DNA of 64,000 nt from Gymnogyps californianus (Eukaryota > Chordata > Aves > Accipitriformes > Cathartidae), in NCBI RefSeq assembly GCF_018139145.2, contig NC_059471.1:98086914-98150913 (forward strand), given 5' to 3'. Below the pieces are notes generated by a model. It was not told where the DNA came from. It worked only from the letters and a program-made list of their open reading frames with translations, and did not search any database. Shown piece by piece: positions 21,620 to 53,300 of this stretch (positions are counted from its first letter, which is position 1; each line of letters starts with the position of its first letter). The translations under genes and the position numbers were made by a program.

Positions 21620-24600
21620 TACAACAGTGCAAATATATCACAGCGTGCAGGCAGCAGTAGTCTCTAGAGAAGCATAATAAAATTGATTCATAGTAATGCA
21701 AATGCATTACAGAAACAAGAGACAACAATGACAGATATACAGAATATGCACACTTTAGCACGCTGATTTAAAATGATACCTTGCATTGACTCTTGCTTTA
21801 AAAACAAAAGGACAAATGCTAAATAATTCAGTAACAGATTCAAGGGCAGTATCTCACAATAAGGTCAACTGACTCAGATAAGGTATTCCACAAATCTTTA
21901 CTGACACAGGTAAAGGCTTGGCTACACTGCAGGACTTGTCTTCTTTTTAGATGTATCAATGTAATCTCTTCCTTAAATTTCATTTATTTTTACCATAATT
22001 TAAGAACATTTTTTCCCCTATTTTTTTAAATTGCTCAACAACTAATTCACATTTGTAAAGGCTGATACAATTATCATTGAGGGCAGGAAAGCTGGTTTTT
22101 GGAAGTAATAGAAAGGAGTTTGTATAATGATTACCCTAAATGGGCTACTAAAATAAGCTACAACGGGGTCAGCAAAAAAGACATCACAGATGCCACTGAA
22201 GTAAAAAAACCTGTCAACCTTAAAAGTAAAGACTTCCATGTTGCCTTGCAATCTGCTTAAAAAGACATTTTAGATTTTTTTCTTCTTGAAAGAGTAAAGC
22301 ACACCCATAGATCCAGCACATTAGGTATTTGGTAGCTGAAAAAAGTCTAAAAGCCATCCCTTCACCTCTAACTACCTTGCACTGTTTCCAAGCAGCTCAA
22401 TTTTATACCCCACGTGGACAACAACCACAAATATCTAGAAATAAGGACACAAGTAATCAGTAAGCATGGGCTGAGCTGTATGGAGGCCCCCCGAAAGAAA
22501 ATGGGTCGACAAAATCTTGATGTATCTTGAAGGCATAAACAATGCAGAGAATGCAGGCTGGCAGGCTGAGCCATGGGGATTTCTTGTGCCAAAGGATACG
22601 TATTTTGACTGGCCACCCTTTGTTTTACTGTGCTGGCAATGGGTCTCAACAGAAGTCTAAATCTCTTAAAGGAAGGTTCTACAGTTGACAACTGCATAAA
22701 GTTATGGTTCATTATAAGACTTCAAAGTAATAAAAACACTGAAGCTACATTTCATGCTCTACAGTACCATTACTCCTTCACAAACTCTATGTGAAATGTG
22801 TACAGAAACAGAAGTATGCTAACATACACACAGAATTACAAGGAAACTTGCTTTGCTTGCAGGCTCAACCTGCAACTTTTGGACATGTAATACGCAGAAT
22901 GATATCCGGGGTTATAAAAACCACTCAGTGGGATACACTACAACAACCTCTTTATATATAATGAGAACAGGTATTTAAGAACAGGACAGTAGGAGTTGAT
23001 CCCTGAAAATGCTATTGCCCCTGTCCACGAATAGCAGAGCTCATGATTAACTTCAGTGACACTCAGCACTTAATTTATGCACTCACTAGTGCTGTGTGAC
23101 AGTGTCACGGGCACAGCAATGATCAGCCTGTCACACACCGTTACAGAGGACATGACACGGTGTCATTTTCTGCCTACTTCTAGTTCCCAACAGCTTTTCA
23201 AATTATCATAGTTTATAAATGGCTTTCCATATAGAATTCAAGGAAAAAAATTCCTGAGCAATTGCACCCTATTGGGCTGTTCTGTGAGGACAACGGATAC
23301 ACACAAGATCATTTTCTCAAAGAAAAAAGAACAACACATGGGACAGTAGCTCTGCAGCAACCACCGAGATCACCTCTGCAGGAATACAGACCGATTATCT
23401 ACCACAGCCAACTTGCTCTGGAGGAGCCTAAGGCTAGCTACTGCCAAAACCAACCTCAATGTTTTCTAATATTCCTGCTTTTGGCAGGGATCTTTGCTGC
23501 CCTGTGTGAATGTTAAAGGGAACAACAATCCTAACACTCAGTTCAGGGCGAAGACCAGACCTTTTCTAACTTGCAGTAGAGCTACGGAAACAAAGTAACT
23601 TCAAACACCACATCTACTTGTTAAGTGTGCTACGGTACCCACAATGCAAGACCAGTTTTAACAAGTTTCCATTTTAGCAAGGAATTGCTTGAACTTCCAG
23701 CTCCAAAGGTCTAAGCTCTAACGGTCTAAGGGCCAAAGCTTCAAGCTCTGAAGTTTCAACGTTACAGGGGCTTGTCTCCTCTAACTTGACGTGTCCAGAG
23801 CAGGTAGGCAGACTATCTACGGTACCTTCGTAGGCTCCCTCGATCCTCAGTGCAAGACTTATGTGCCTCCCTGCGGGCAAACGATATTTTTTTGTCACAT
23901 TACCTAATTCCGAATCTTCTGTCAGTGCCCAAAACACATGCCTAGGAAAGACCACAAAGGAGATGCTAAGTTCAGTGTGAAGAATTGCCTCTGTAGCTGC
24001 CTGTCTAGTCCCCATCAACTAGAGAAGGAGCTTGGGAAACCAGAAGAAATGCTTAAACTACAGCTCACTAAGTCCAGGAAGATGAATTACACTGCTAGCA
24101 TTTCAATTTATCCACTTCAGGGCTGTTGCAAGAACTGCAGCCACGCTGGCAAAATGAGGATCCAGTCCTGCTCCAGCTGACATCGCCCTGAACCCCCCTG
24201 GGAACAGGTGTGACTTCAAATGTGGCAACTGCTATAATAAAACTCACCATATGGGCCAGAATCCAAGTCACTAGAAAAAATACCTACCTCAGGGAATTAT
24301 GGAAGTACCTCGGGTCCATTTGTCCTGGAGATGGCCGTTTCTTTCCTTTTATTACAGAGAAAAGTAGATGATTAACTTAGACTGGGCCTCTCATTTTTAC
24401 ACAGGTATGGTTCTGTGAGATCAAGCATCTCCGAAAACACTATCCAGTTGATGAAAATGAAAAAGAATGGAATTTCATTGGCCGAATCACAGTATCCATA
24501 GTTAAAAGCAGCACGCATGTAATTTCCTCTTACTCCACACCTGGATCCTAACAAGTAGGCCAGCGCTGTGGCTGGCCACCTGCACCCCAAGCTCTACCCA

Positions 24601-27600
24601 CGCATTCAGAAGGAAGCTCTGCCTCACTGCTACTTCTGCAGCTGATGTCCTTTTCAACCGTGTTCATACTAACTCGCAAAGCTTGGCCCAAAACAAACAC
24701 AGGTCAAGAGAACTGTTCTGTTTGGGAAAGCATTCGAGCTTGTGCTTACATCCCACTCAACCCAAGACAGCTGACGCACTTCAAAATCCTCCCTGAATGA
24801 GGATACACCAGAGCAGAGCCAGTGCCAGACTGGGTCAGAAAATGCTGTGCTCGGTCCCCGTGAAGACGACTCCCAAGCCAGCTTCTGCTGCACTAAGATC
24901 CAAGGAGCATCAGAGCAGATCCCACAGGTATCAAAAACTCCCCACAGAACTAACTTGATCCCAGTGAAGGAGCTGATAACCAGCCCTGCAGTGCTGGCAG
25001 GGGGCTCTCCGGCATTATGCAGGACAAATACACGTGACCCTCTCTCCCGCACAGCCACCAAATGAGACTGGACCTGAAGCTCAGTGAGCAAAGGCAAAGT
25101 GGAAGAAGGTGCAGCAGGCTGCAGAAAGAGGTACGCATGCCGTCTGCACCCTCCTCACACACATTTTCTGAGGAGGTCTGTTTGGAAACATCATCATTGC
25201 ACCTTAAGTCTCTCCCGCTGCCCTTCGTTACTGTTCCTGACTATGATCATCACAGAGCAGGAGACAAAACAATAAAATCATATTCCAGTAAAAGTTAACA
25301 CTGAAAAATAACTAATTAAGATCCCTTCCTTCTTAGTTTGGAAAGTAAAAATAAATGCTGACATTGTTCAAATGTAAAGCAGTGCTGGATTGGCATTTCT
25401 GGTACAGAAAGAAAAAAAAATAGAAAGTTCATTTTTCCTTACCAAAACTATGCAGGTAACAGAAGCAATTATGCAAAGCAACAGTAAATATACAGAAAAA
25501 TATACACTCATCTCCATGCTTGATTTTCATTCTCCTCTTCCCCACGAAGTATTTTGTGATTCAAAAAGATCAATTCAAGATCACTGTAAAGCTGGAATCT
25601 CCTAGAGACTAACCTAACGCAAATGGACTTTTCAGTATCGTCTCCGAGTCTGTTTAGACAGCCAACATCTCAGTCCTCCTGTGCAATACAGCCCTCACCC
25701 AGCAAAGCACTTAAGCCTGGACTTTATTTTAAAGACATTAGTTGCTCCTTTGATTCACGAGACAATGCAGATGTGAGAAGCTGTTAAGATACTTAACCAC
25801 TTTGTTGGAACAGGGCTTCAAGGGCTCCCACTAGAGTCAAAAACACCCATCTAGTGTTGAGTAAATAGGACAGATGGGACCTCCTCCGTGAGGATCACTG
25901 GGGTGGTACAGGTCAGTATGTACCACACTTCTTCCCAGAAAGGAATGTTTGATGAAACATTCATTTCTGTTGACAACATAGACTTTGACACAAAAGAGTA
26001 GATTGAAATGCCAGTCGCCTGATACATCCAGTACTTGGACTCAAGTGTTCATTATTTCCCACTTACATAACCAGCTCTCCCTATTATGTGCATATATATT
26101 CCTCTCCTTCAATGAGAAAAAGTATCTTGGGCTCCAAATATTAAGAAGCGAACAGGATTTCAGCACCAGATATTCTTCTGTTACTCCCTTTGATCTATAA
26201 AGATGAAATTTTCTCAATTTCTTATCTGAGTAGAATCTGCTTTCCAAATCTTTTATTTAATTGTAAAAAATAATGTTTTAAGTTCTTTTTAAAAACTTTC
26301 AGGGTTTTTCAGATTATATGCAAGTTTCCGCAAAGAAAAACAACAAAAGAACATTTGAAGCAACTAAAGTCTTAACTGATGCACATAGGAACCAAAGCAA
26401 CATGTCAAAACAAGTCGAATAAAACAAGGAGGCCAACAGAACACTGAAGTCTTCCTGCAATCCCAACAGAAATCATACATTCAATATTTAAGAGACCTGT
26501 AAAAACATTTAGCCTCTTACACAACTTTTAGCCAGATTGTGACTGGTTCGAATGGTAATAACGGCATTGATTTCAATCAGTTTATGGCTATTTATATATG
26601 GCTATATACATTGAGGACTGGAAGTCTTTAGAATCTTGCTGGCCTCATTATTCTTCCACTTGAAGCCTCCAGAGCTTCACAATGTGCTTGCTTAACACTA
26701 CAGCACATCCATGCTCAGTCCATTAACCTGGGAATGCATTTTACACCAGCCTGTTAGGATTTATTTCCACATAAATAGAAAAAAGCCAAGCTGAGACTAT
26801 GTTAAAAATTTTTGCAGTATATGAAAACATAATTGGGATGGACTTTAAATACTTCTGTCCCACAGTAGTGACAAAAGAGATATCATTAGTTAATTTTAGA
26901 GCTAAGGAGGGAAAGAATGATTATCTTATTTATGTGTAGCACTGAGTTTCAAGAGAATTCATTTATTTCTTTACTGGGATACTACAGTCTGAAAGTGTTC
27001 CTTAGAATAGTAACTTTCAGCCAAATGCTGCCAGCAGATGGCTGGGAAAAAGTATATCTAATAAAAAAAGGACTGACAAAAATATTCTAGAACGTGCATT
27101 TTCTTAGGAACACCCATGGAGGACCAGACTTTTGGCTACCATAATACAATACAAAGTTACTGTACAGGAGGACATGTTGCAGACTGAAGAGGTAAAATAA
27201 GGAAGTCTACGAACAGAGGAATAGGCACAGGTAACAAGACAGCATCCAAGGAACTCATACTGCTAAATTGGTCTAGATGGGAGAAGACAGCATTGTTACC
27301 CTGTAAGTTAACAGTGTTGAAATGTCAGCAAGTTACTTTTGGTACACTGCAATGGATTTTCAATGTGGTATTTGGTAAATGGTGTTGGTAAACACAAAAC
27401 ATGAACCCTGAAGGTATTTAATGCCGTGGACATCACACTCTTTCATACTCAGCTAGCCTAGAGCTGGACCAGCAGTGTGCAACAAAAGAGTAATTTGGCA
27501 AATGTAGTCTTTTGTCTGCTTGCAAACAGCATTTGAACTGCCTGTAATATTCACAAATATTTTCAGAGTCTTGAAATAATCAAGGCACGTTGTGCCAAGG

Positions 27601-29565
27601 GATTTCAGCTTGTGACTTATTTAAAAACTGTTCACAGTTATGAGTACTATTTAGAATAGCCAAAATTCTTAATTTCTCATATCTGACAGCCATGTAGGTC
27701 CATACCTGCTTGTGATTATGCCTGGAAAAGCTGCAGAGCTGTATAAAAGCTTTCTGTGAAAAACTAGCGACAAAACTATGCAAAGAGGTTGTGTAAGTAT
27801 TTTTTTTTTTCTTCTACAGTAAAGACTGACCTTGCTTTCACAGGTCAATCTTATTTTCAGGGGAAGTTCAGCTAATCTTCCTAAAACATGTGACTTGACT
27901 TAAAGTCTTCCAGAACACAGGCTTAATTCAAGCATCCCGAGTTTAACAGACACACGCGGTCTATGTCTGTACTGGTAAATTAAACACAGCCTGGGCACGG
28001 GCCAGGAAAACTGGGAAACAATCGCCTTCACTGCTAAATGGCAGAGCTGCAGCCCAGCACAGCCAGGGCTTTTCCAGACAACGTTTGAGCTCTGTTTAGA
28101 ACTTAGTACAGTTCAGGGACCATTCCTATTAGCCCCAGTTGTCTGAGGACTAACAGAGCTGGCCCTGGCACTATTTAGTTTACTCGTATAGAAGCAGCCA
28201 TGGAGTCTTCGAAAACAGTCTGTGAATTGTGACTGCTGGTGGCCAGCAGATGCACAAGGTCTCTCTTCATCTACGCTACCGTCATGAGCTGCTGAGCTCC
28301 TGAATGGTTTGCTGACATTGAGCTGCTTCCAATCTACAAGACTTCAGCATCCTGATAGGAATAATGCATTTACAGAATTTGTAGGTCTGACTCGGAGATC
28401 TGTGACACTAAGGTAAACGCACAGTAATGGCAGAAGGTAGTGGAATTTGCACAGAAGTTCACCAAGGTGTCCAAAATTAGTACTGGCCCCACAATTTAAT
28501 TTTGGGTTGAAAATCCAAACCCATGAAAATCAGGGACAAAATTCACATCAACTTGGAACCAGAATTCCCCCTGCCAAGTTTACAAAGGTGAGATATGCAA
28601 AACAAATGCATGCTTCTTTTAACGGTTTCATTGCTGTTTAGATCAACTAGCTATTAATTCCCATGTTGCGCATATAGACTTCGGGATGAGAACAAAACTG
28701 CTTGGCATGATTAGACCTGCAGTAGTACAAGGTCATTTGTATATTTTGAGGAGAGTTCTACACATAGTGTGTTGCAGGCATAATGAACACTGCCATATGA
28801 GGCAGTCACAAGTGTTTTAACAGAATATCCCAAGCTTTGAGCTGTGGATAGCTCCTCCACTCCATCAGGCTTTAACAATCGTTCAGGCTTTAGGGCTAGA
28901 TTCCACTTTCACAATTTAAGAAAAAATGAGTCTTGGAGTGCTTTGATTTTTTCATTTGCAGGAGGTAGATCAAACAGATAATGAGCAGAGTTAGCATTTT
29001 AAATATCACAAATACTGAGGATTTAAAAGACACTGCAAAAGAACATTTTTTCAATCATTCAGTGACAGCTTGAACATGTCTGACTGCCTGTGCTATCTAC
29101 TGATACTTCCAAATATGGACCACAGGTTTAGTGCAGACTCAGAATCTGCCTTTTCCTCCTATCGTTACAGTTTTCAGATATGAGACCAGCTCGACAAGTA
29201 AAGCACCAGAATTCTAAATTTAGACAGAAACAAAAATAATGACTTGAATCACTTTAGGTTTGTTTTAAAAAAGTATCCATATTAAAAAGATATCTTTACC
29301 TTATTAATTAATACATTTACAGACTTTTGGCCAGAAGGGGTAATTCTGTGGAAAAGAACTGCAAAACAATACATAGAAAACTGCAAAGATGAAACTCTGA
29401 ATTTAAAAAGATGAGAGAATCCTATTTTCTTTGCATTCCCCATTTTGCATCTCATTACCTTGTCAACTATAGATGACATTATACTGTTCTGGCTACCAGG
29501 ACTAGTATCCTAGTGACCTTATCACGAAATTGGTTTTCATAAGGAAAGTTCCTGCAGCCAGGTTT

Positions 29566-29571
29566 TTTATT
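29566..29571 (-). terminator. ABCG1: Candidate proximal ABCG1 poly(A) signal
   Basis: AATAAA on the minus strand, about 280 bases past the ABCG1 stop codon. This is the first such hexamer after the stop. It would give a short 3'UTR. I cannot tell from sequence whether it is used. Confidence 0.4.
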
Positions 29572-29852
29572 ACAGTTACACTGCCTCGGTATTGATATTC
29601 TGTGGTGTAAAATTCCCTTCTATTTCTTCTTCCTAGTTAAAGCTAGAAAGTGTAATGAAAACATGACCCAACCAACTGGACTGATTGGCTTAACACTATA
29701 TGTCCACTATCCCATTGTGGTTCCCTATGGGCTAGGTCATAACAGCATCTAGCTGGGCACTGGAGACTGGCCTGCCACAGTGAGACAATGTCAAGTGCCC
29801 TCTATTGCATGTCTAAAGATCTTCCTACTGCATCGTTTTAGCTGTTTTTCCT

Positions 29853-47393
<17,541 letters not shown>

Positions 47394-50300
47394 CTGAAAG
47401 AAGAAAGAAAAGTTCACTGAACTCTTCACAATCATGTCTGGGGGGCAATGAAAGTTTATTTCCACTAGAAAATGATGACAAATAGGCATTAGCACATACC
47501 TACTGAGAGGCTGATGCTAAGATCAGCACACTGCATGAACTATCAAAAGCCAAATTCTGAGTGGGAGTGGCAGCCTCCTCCTGCTACACAAGTAGTATGG
47601 TGGGATTACAGGATCACACACACTTGATTCACTCTAGGAAAATTTTCAAACAGGGCTAAGAAGCCTTGCTGCCATTTTCTAAGTGTCTTCTCAGAGTACT
47701 TTACTAGGATGCTGGTGTCTCCGTTAAAATATCTAATACTCCACAGCTAATGTAACTCCACAGCCTCGGAGCAGACTGCCTTCCAATCACTGCAGCTTCA
47801 ATGCCAAAATTCTGCCCTCTCACCAAAACAACAACTTCGTGGAGAGTAACAGCCATGATCTCAAAGGCAAAGCCCTATGCTTTTGTTCATTCCCTGCTAA
47901 AAGAGGTATGGCAAGAAACACAGCAAAAGTAGACATACAGGAAAAGACAAACGTGCTTAGTTCTCTTACCGTAAGGACTCTCTAATCATAAGAACTCTAA
48001 AGGCTTGTCTAGACAGGGAGACTGACCACAATAACTCTGTAAAAATAATGCCTAGGGAAATACTTATTCCAGATTAGGAACATGCAGAGTTTTTTCTCAT
48101 TTAGACTAATCCACTTCAGAAGATCATATGAAGAATAATTATGTCCTCAGGCAAAGCTGTTCTAGAATAACCACACCAACTTCAAATATCTCACCTTATT
48201 CCTGAGTAAATTACCTTTGTCAATAAACCTTAATTTAAAGCCCAAACTCCATGTTACTCTAGGTGTAAGCAAACTGGACTCCATTGAGAATTCCAGATTC
48301 GGACTTAGTTGCATCCATCTTGTCCTGCATGATTCCCATTTTAAGGCATAAGGACTGGGTTGGGAGGGTAGAGAGAGCCCCGACCTTCATTTAAACTTTT
48401 CAGGATCTCTTTCCTTTTTATTTTTTTCCTTACTTACTTTATTTTAATTACCAGTGCTTTTAGTTAAAACTTTTAATAATAAAAAAAATATTAAGTAAGG
48501 TGTCAAAAAACAATCTCATATGTTGAAAAGGTTTCTGTAATTAAATTAAAACCAAAACAGAAGGTTTTGGAACCCAAATTGGGATTTGGCAATTCATTTT
48601 GCCATATTGGTGCATATGCAGGCAGTATTTATATTCCACATGTAGACTACCCCAGTCCTGTGATTACCATTAGCATAGATTGTAGCTGGAACGTTGAAAT
48701 GCTGTAAAAAAATCATGTTGTCTGCAAGCTCCTAGAAAATGAATGGTGGATTATCTTCTTCTGATTTCTCTTTCTTCCTAACTCCATAATTTCTTGTTTC
48801 CCTTTCACCCCCGCTTAGCATTCTCTTTAAATTTTCTTCTTTTCTCTAGTCTCAGTTCACACTCTTTCAATGCCACAGAGAGCAAACTTTTGCACCAAAA
48901 CCATTCATGTCATGCTGCCATGGGGTCTCCCAAATCAACAGCAAATACTCTTCTCTGAGCGTTCCCCAGCCCAGGAGGAAAGCAGTAGCCACAAAAACTC
49001 TCTCTAGTAATGTCTGATCCTACCACTTTCATGGCAAATGTCCTAGAAAATGCAATTGACCAAATGTATCAAAATAATAGTTTTCTCGAGTGCCTTTTTT
49101 TAAACAAGCCAGTAATTTTTCACTCTAAAATCTTGTCCTGGACCTGAATGAAACAACTTGTTTGGAAGCTACGAGATATCATGGGTATGAAAACAGCAGT
49201 GTATTCACATTGATGGTTTATGGCACGAGTCCTAAGAACAAAAGCAAAGACAATCTATCAAAAGGAACAGCTATTTCGAAGGAACAGCACCCCGACAAGG
49301 TCAACAAGCTTGTCCCTCATGTCAATGTCACCATCCAAATCAGCATTTGAAGGAAAAGTGCAAAGAAGAGATCAGACCTTTCAAACATGATACTATTTAC
49401 TAAATGGGATCTATAGAGACAAAGTCCTTCATGCTATCCCTTAAGTGTAATGAGAACCAGCTACCTCCCAAGCCTATTAAATTTGTAAGGAACTCAAACA
49501 TTAGACTTTACCACCAATTATTTGCGTTACGCACACACCCACCACACACACCAGTTATACGCAGCTGGGAACTCTTTCTCACATTGGTCAAAAGCTGGCC
49601 AAGTTGGCCTGTCATTAACTTCCACTGGGATAGGATTTCTTTCACCGGGTCTCACATGTAGTGCACAGGGTAAAGTACTCGTTGGTGTCTGTCTCTGTTC
49701 CCTGTCTGCCCCGCAAAGCAGTTCAACATGACAGAACATCACATGGCAACTCCCTTACAACAATTTCTATGGTATGGGCTTGTTCCAACCCACATTTCCA
49801 GGGTAAAGGGTTCTTGTCAGAGTTTCATAATAGTCAGCTCATCATGAGTTTCAAGATCAGGACAGTAAATATTGCACAAACTTATATGGGAGCATAAAGA
49901 ATGTGTACTGCCATGAATACTGAGGGAGGTACAACCTAAAATACACACTCATCGTCTTGAAAACATGTATCAACATACATACCATTACCTAAAACTGAAG
50001 CCTTTCCTCTCACTACATATGACTGTGAGATTTAACATTACATCTATTAAAGCCATTTTTCCAAACATAATTTCACAAATGATAATCAGTTTACCTTTAA
50101 TTGCAGTATCTTCCCCCTCATTACCTGCACTTGCTTCTGCCCCTCTGATGGAGATTTCCATTTTAAGTATCCTGCACACAATGTTAAATCAGAGTGGGGC
50201 ACATCTCTGCAACTCATTTACAAAACAGCAGAGGAACATGATTTAAGAAGAAATAGAAAAAACTATGAATTTTACATCAGGATGCCAATCATTGGCATTT

Positions 50301-53300
50301 TAAGTCGCTACAAAGTCAAAACCATCTCTTCTTTTGACTGGAATCACATAAGAAGCCCTTCTATTACAAAGGTTAATTTAGGAAACCCACAAAAAGATTT
50401 GACACTGTAGCAGTAGCGTGGTGCCCAGTATAATAATCCTTTATAAGGAATTAAAGTCCGTAAGTAACTACAGTCTTCTCTTCCAGAATATTGAGGCTAA
50501 CCTTTAACTGAATCAGTTGACCTAAAACTTCTATACTGGGCCACGCGTCTTTCACGAGAAACAGATTACGCATTTGGAGGGGACTGTATTCTTACAGTGC
50601 AGAGACTGTTTCATATCCATCTGCCGTATATTAGGAATTTCTGATCACCTTCAATCCCGGTTTACCTGGCCCACCTCGTTTTCCTTAGGCCACCGGTTCA
50701 TGATCAATGCAGCAAGGAGTTTTGGTACCCCAGAGTTTAATGAAAGGCTGAACCTCAAAGCAAACTCACCCCAAGATGGATGCATATTACAGGCCATTCA
50801 GTTCAAGCACCACAGCGTCTGTCTCCTTTTGGACTGGACTGACATCAAGACCAAGTTCAGCATCACAACTTTCAGTTATTTCTCTTAAAACTGTTTTGAT
50901 TTACAATGGGAAATAGCTTGGATCCTTTCAGTTTTCCAATGTCCCCTCCTGGAGTTACTGCGACCTCACCCTTAAAAATATATTTAGGGGCTGATGCCCA
51001 TGGGAATCCAAATACCAGTTTTCAAGAACTACTTAAAATACAAATTTGTCAACAGGACATTAATACACCATCACCAACCAGAACAAGCAGTCAGCAACTT
51101 TCTCAGTCCAACCCACTAAAAATAGAATACAAAAAGTAAGAAATCAAAACCGAAACAGAAAATGCAAGTGATGCAAAATTTTTTTTGCATTTTCTTAATT
51201 TCTTAATTAGGTCTTAATTTCACCTCACATTACATTCCAGAGTTCAACTGCTTCTCCCGAGAAGCGAAATGTGGGTTTTTTTCCCATGTTAGGATTTCCC
51301 ATGGAAAGCAAACTCCAGGCACTGTGATAGTAGACCAGATTCACAGCCAGAAACACATGACTGGCCTGAACAGACCCCCATTCAAGAGGCAGATTTCCCT
51401 CACTGCCTGGCTGCAGCACAAAGCCCACAGCAGCCCCTTGTTTAATGAGCTGATAGAGGGTGACCTCTTGTCTTTGGTGAAGATGCCAGGGGAGCTCTCG
51501 TTGCTCAAGTCACCAAAATTTTTGCTAATGGATTCAGCAAGCGAGAAACGTGTTGATGGTTTTATCTGCTTCCTCGTGGATTTTACAAGGATTTCTGGGG
51601 ACACTTGGTTTTACCATTCTCACAAAAATTATGATTAATCTGGAAAGAAGCAAGCCACCCCCTCCTCATACTTAGGGTAGGAGCGCACGCTTCAGAATGT
51701 GTCTGAATCAGCATCAAAAAAACCATAACCAAAACTCACTCCTACCCTTACAGTGAATTTCCTCAGGTAAATACCCTCTCCAGGTTTTTGACTAAAATGC
51801 TTCATTCATTTGCATTTCATTGCCACTAATACACTCATTTGTTACTCACAGAAATGTCACTCGGACTCCTAGAAGTTTCTAGGTGTTGTAGCCTAATTCG
51901 GCATCCATCAACAGGCACCAAGAGCCTGTCTGATGTCCCAGGTAAGCACAGCAGGCTTTCCCTGTTCGCTGCAATTAGAGCAGGATTTGCCCTTCCCAAC
52001 ATATCTGAACTGTTTCTCTCTCATCACAAGCTCTTCTGAAGGTAGGAAATAGCTGTTGGTACCCTGCAGGTACCACTGGCCTGAAATTGCTCAAAGGTTT
52101 CTCAGAAAATTCACTATAGCAAATAGGTAACATAGGAAATTTCAACTCAAACAGCTCAAGTTTGGCAAAACTATAAACGACTGAAAACTGAGCCACAAAA
52201 TAAGCAGCATTTGGCACTTACATGTCAAAACCAAAGACATCATAATCTGCTCTTTCCACGCTCCCTACCTGCAGCCAGGTAGAAGTGCATCATTTCTTTA
52301 TTAAAAAAATTTATACAAGGACTATATTTCTATGTCTTTTTGTGGTGCTTTTTTAGATGGGATATGACGTATTCTTGCTCAGAAACATCCAGCTGGAAAT
52401 ACAGAAGACACCTCTGGCAAGTACTATATTACTAACCTGCCTTACTTTAATACCTTCAACAAGCAACACACTTTTTAAACAGCAACTTAAATTTCAATAC
52501 ACAAACTTGTTCTTTTACAGTACCATCAGTCAAATTGTTCGTTAAATCATGAAGAGAAACAGCAGCAATTTCTTGGCACTGTATACTGACCCTGTTCCAT
52601 TAAAGAAACTCCATTGCATTTTCCTATTCTAAAATTTATAGGCTTAACTCTCATCTCATTTCCTCTTCTTTCAACCAAAAAAACTATGCCAAAGTCCAGG
52701 GAATTCTCCAACACAAAACCTGAAGAAGGGAAAGTGGAATCAAGACGTCACATCCACATCTGTCCTCTTGAGGCAGGAGTAGGGAGTCCTCCTATTATGG
52801 AAAAATGCTCCTAGCAAATTCATCACTTCGCTGCTGCTCCTAAGATCCACCATACCCACACCTCGATGGCTAAAGACCATTCCCTGGATTACCTACTGCG
52901 CAACAACACATGTAAGGGAAAACAGGCTAACCCAGTCACATATCATATTAAAGGGAAAGTCAGTGACTTATGGATGAGAGAAGGAGCTTGCAGAAGACGT
53001 GGAAAACATCCTCATGGATATCTGGCAGACATTTCATTTGTAGACTCTTTAGATTTATATCAGAAAACTGAACAGCTGGGGAATGCTGGCAGAAACTCTA
53101 CAGAGAAGCACAAGATGAGAAACACACACACAGATAACAGCCCAAGGCCAGACTTATACTAGAAACATTTGTAGATGTAATAAAACATTAGCTAGGAAAC
53201 TTATTTCTTTATCATTTTTACATCAGCAAAAAGTCTTTTCCATACACCTAGATATAAATATGCCAACAAAAAATCCTCTTGTCTGATCCTTCTCAATCTA

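Larger units (their letters stand above)
21336..29852 (-). other. ABCG1: ABCG1 3'UTR and/or intergenic DNA
   Basis: No coding exon is visible in this 8.5 kb, and no repeat was recognised apart from a short (TA)n stretch at 21580-21619. The absence of recognisable repeats would fit a long 3'UTR but does not prove it. A proximal poly(A) candidate lies at 29566-29571. An eight-base miR-33 seed match lies at 21781-21788 (minus strand). Confidence 0.4.

Noticed and set aside
26540..26560. GGTTCGAAT word like a tRNA B box
   Set aside because: No A box at the right distance and no cloverleaf pairing around it.
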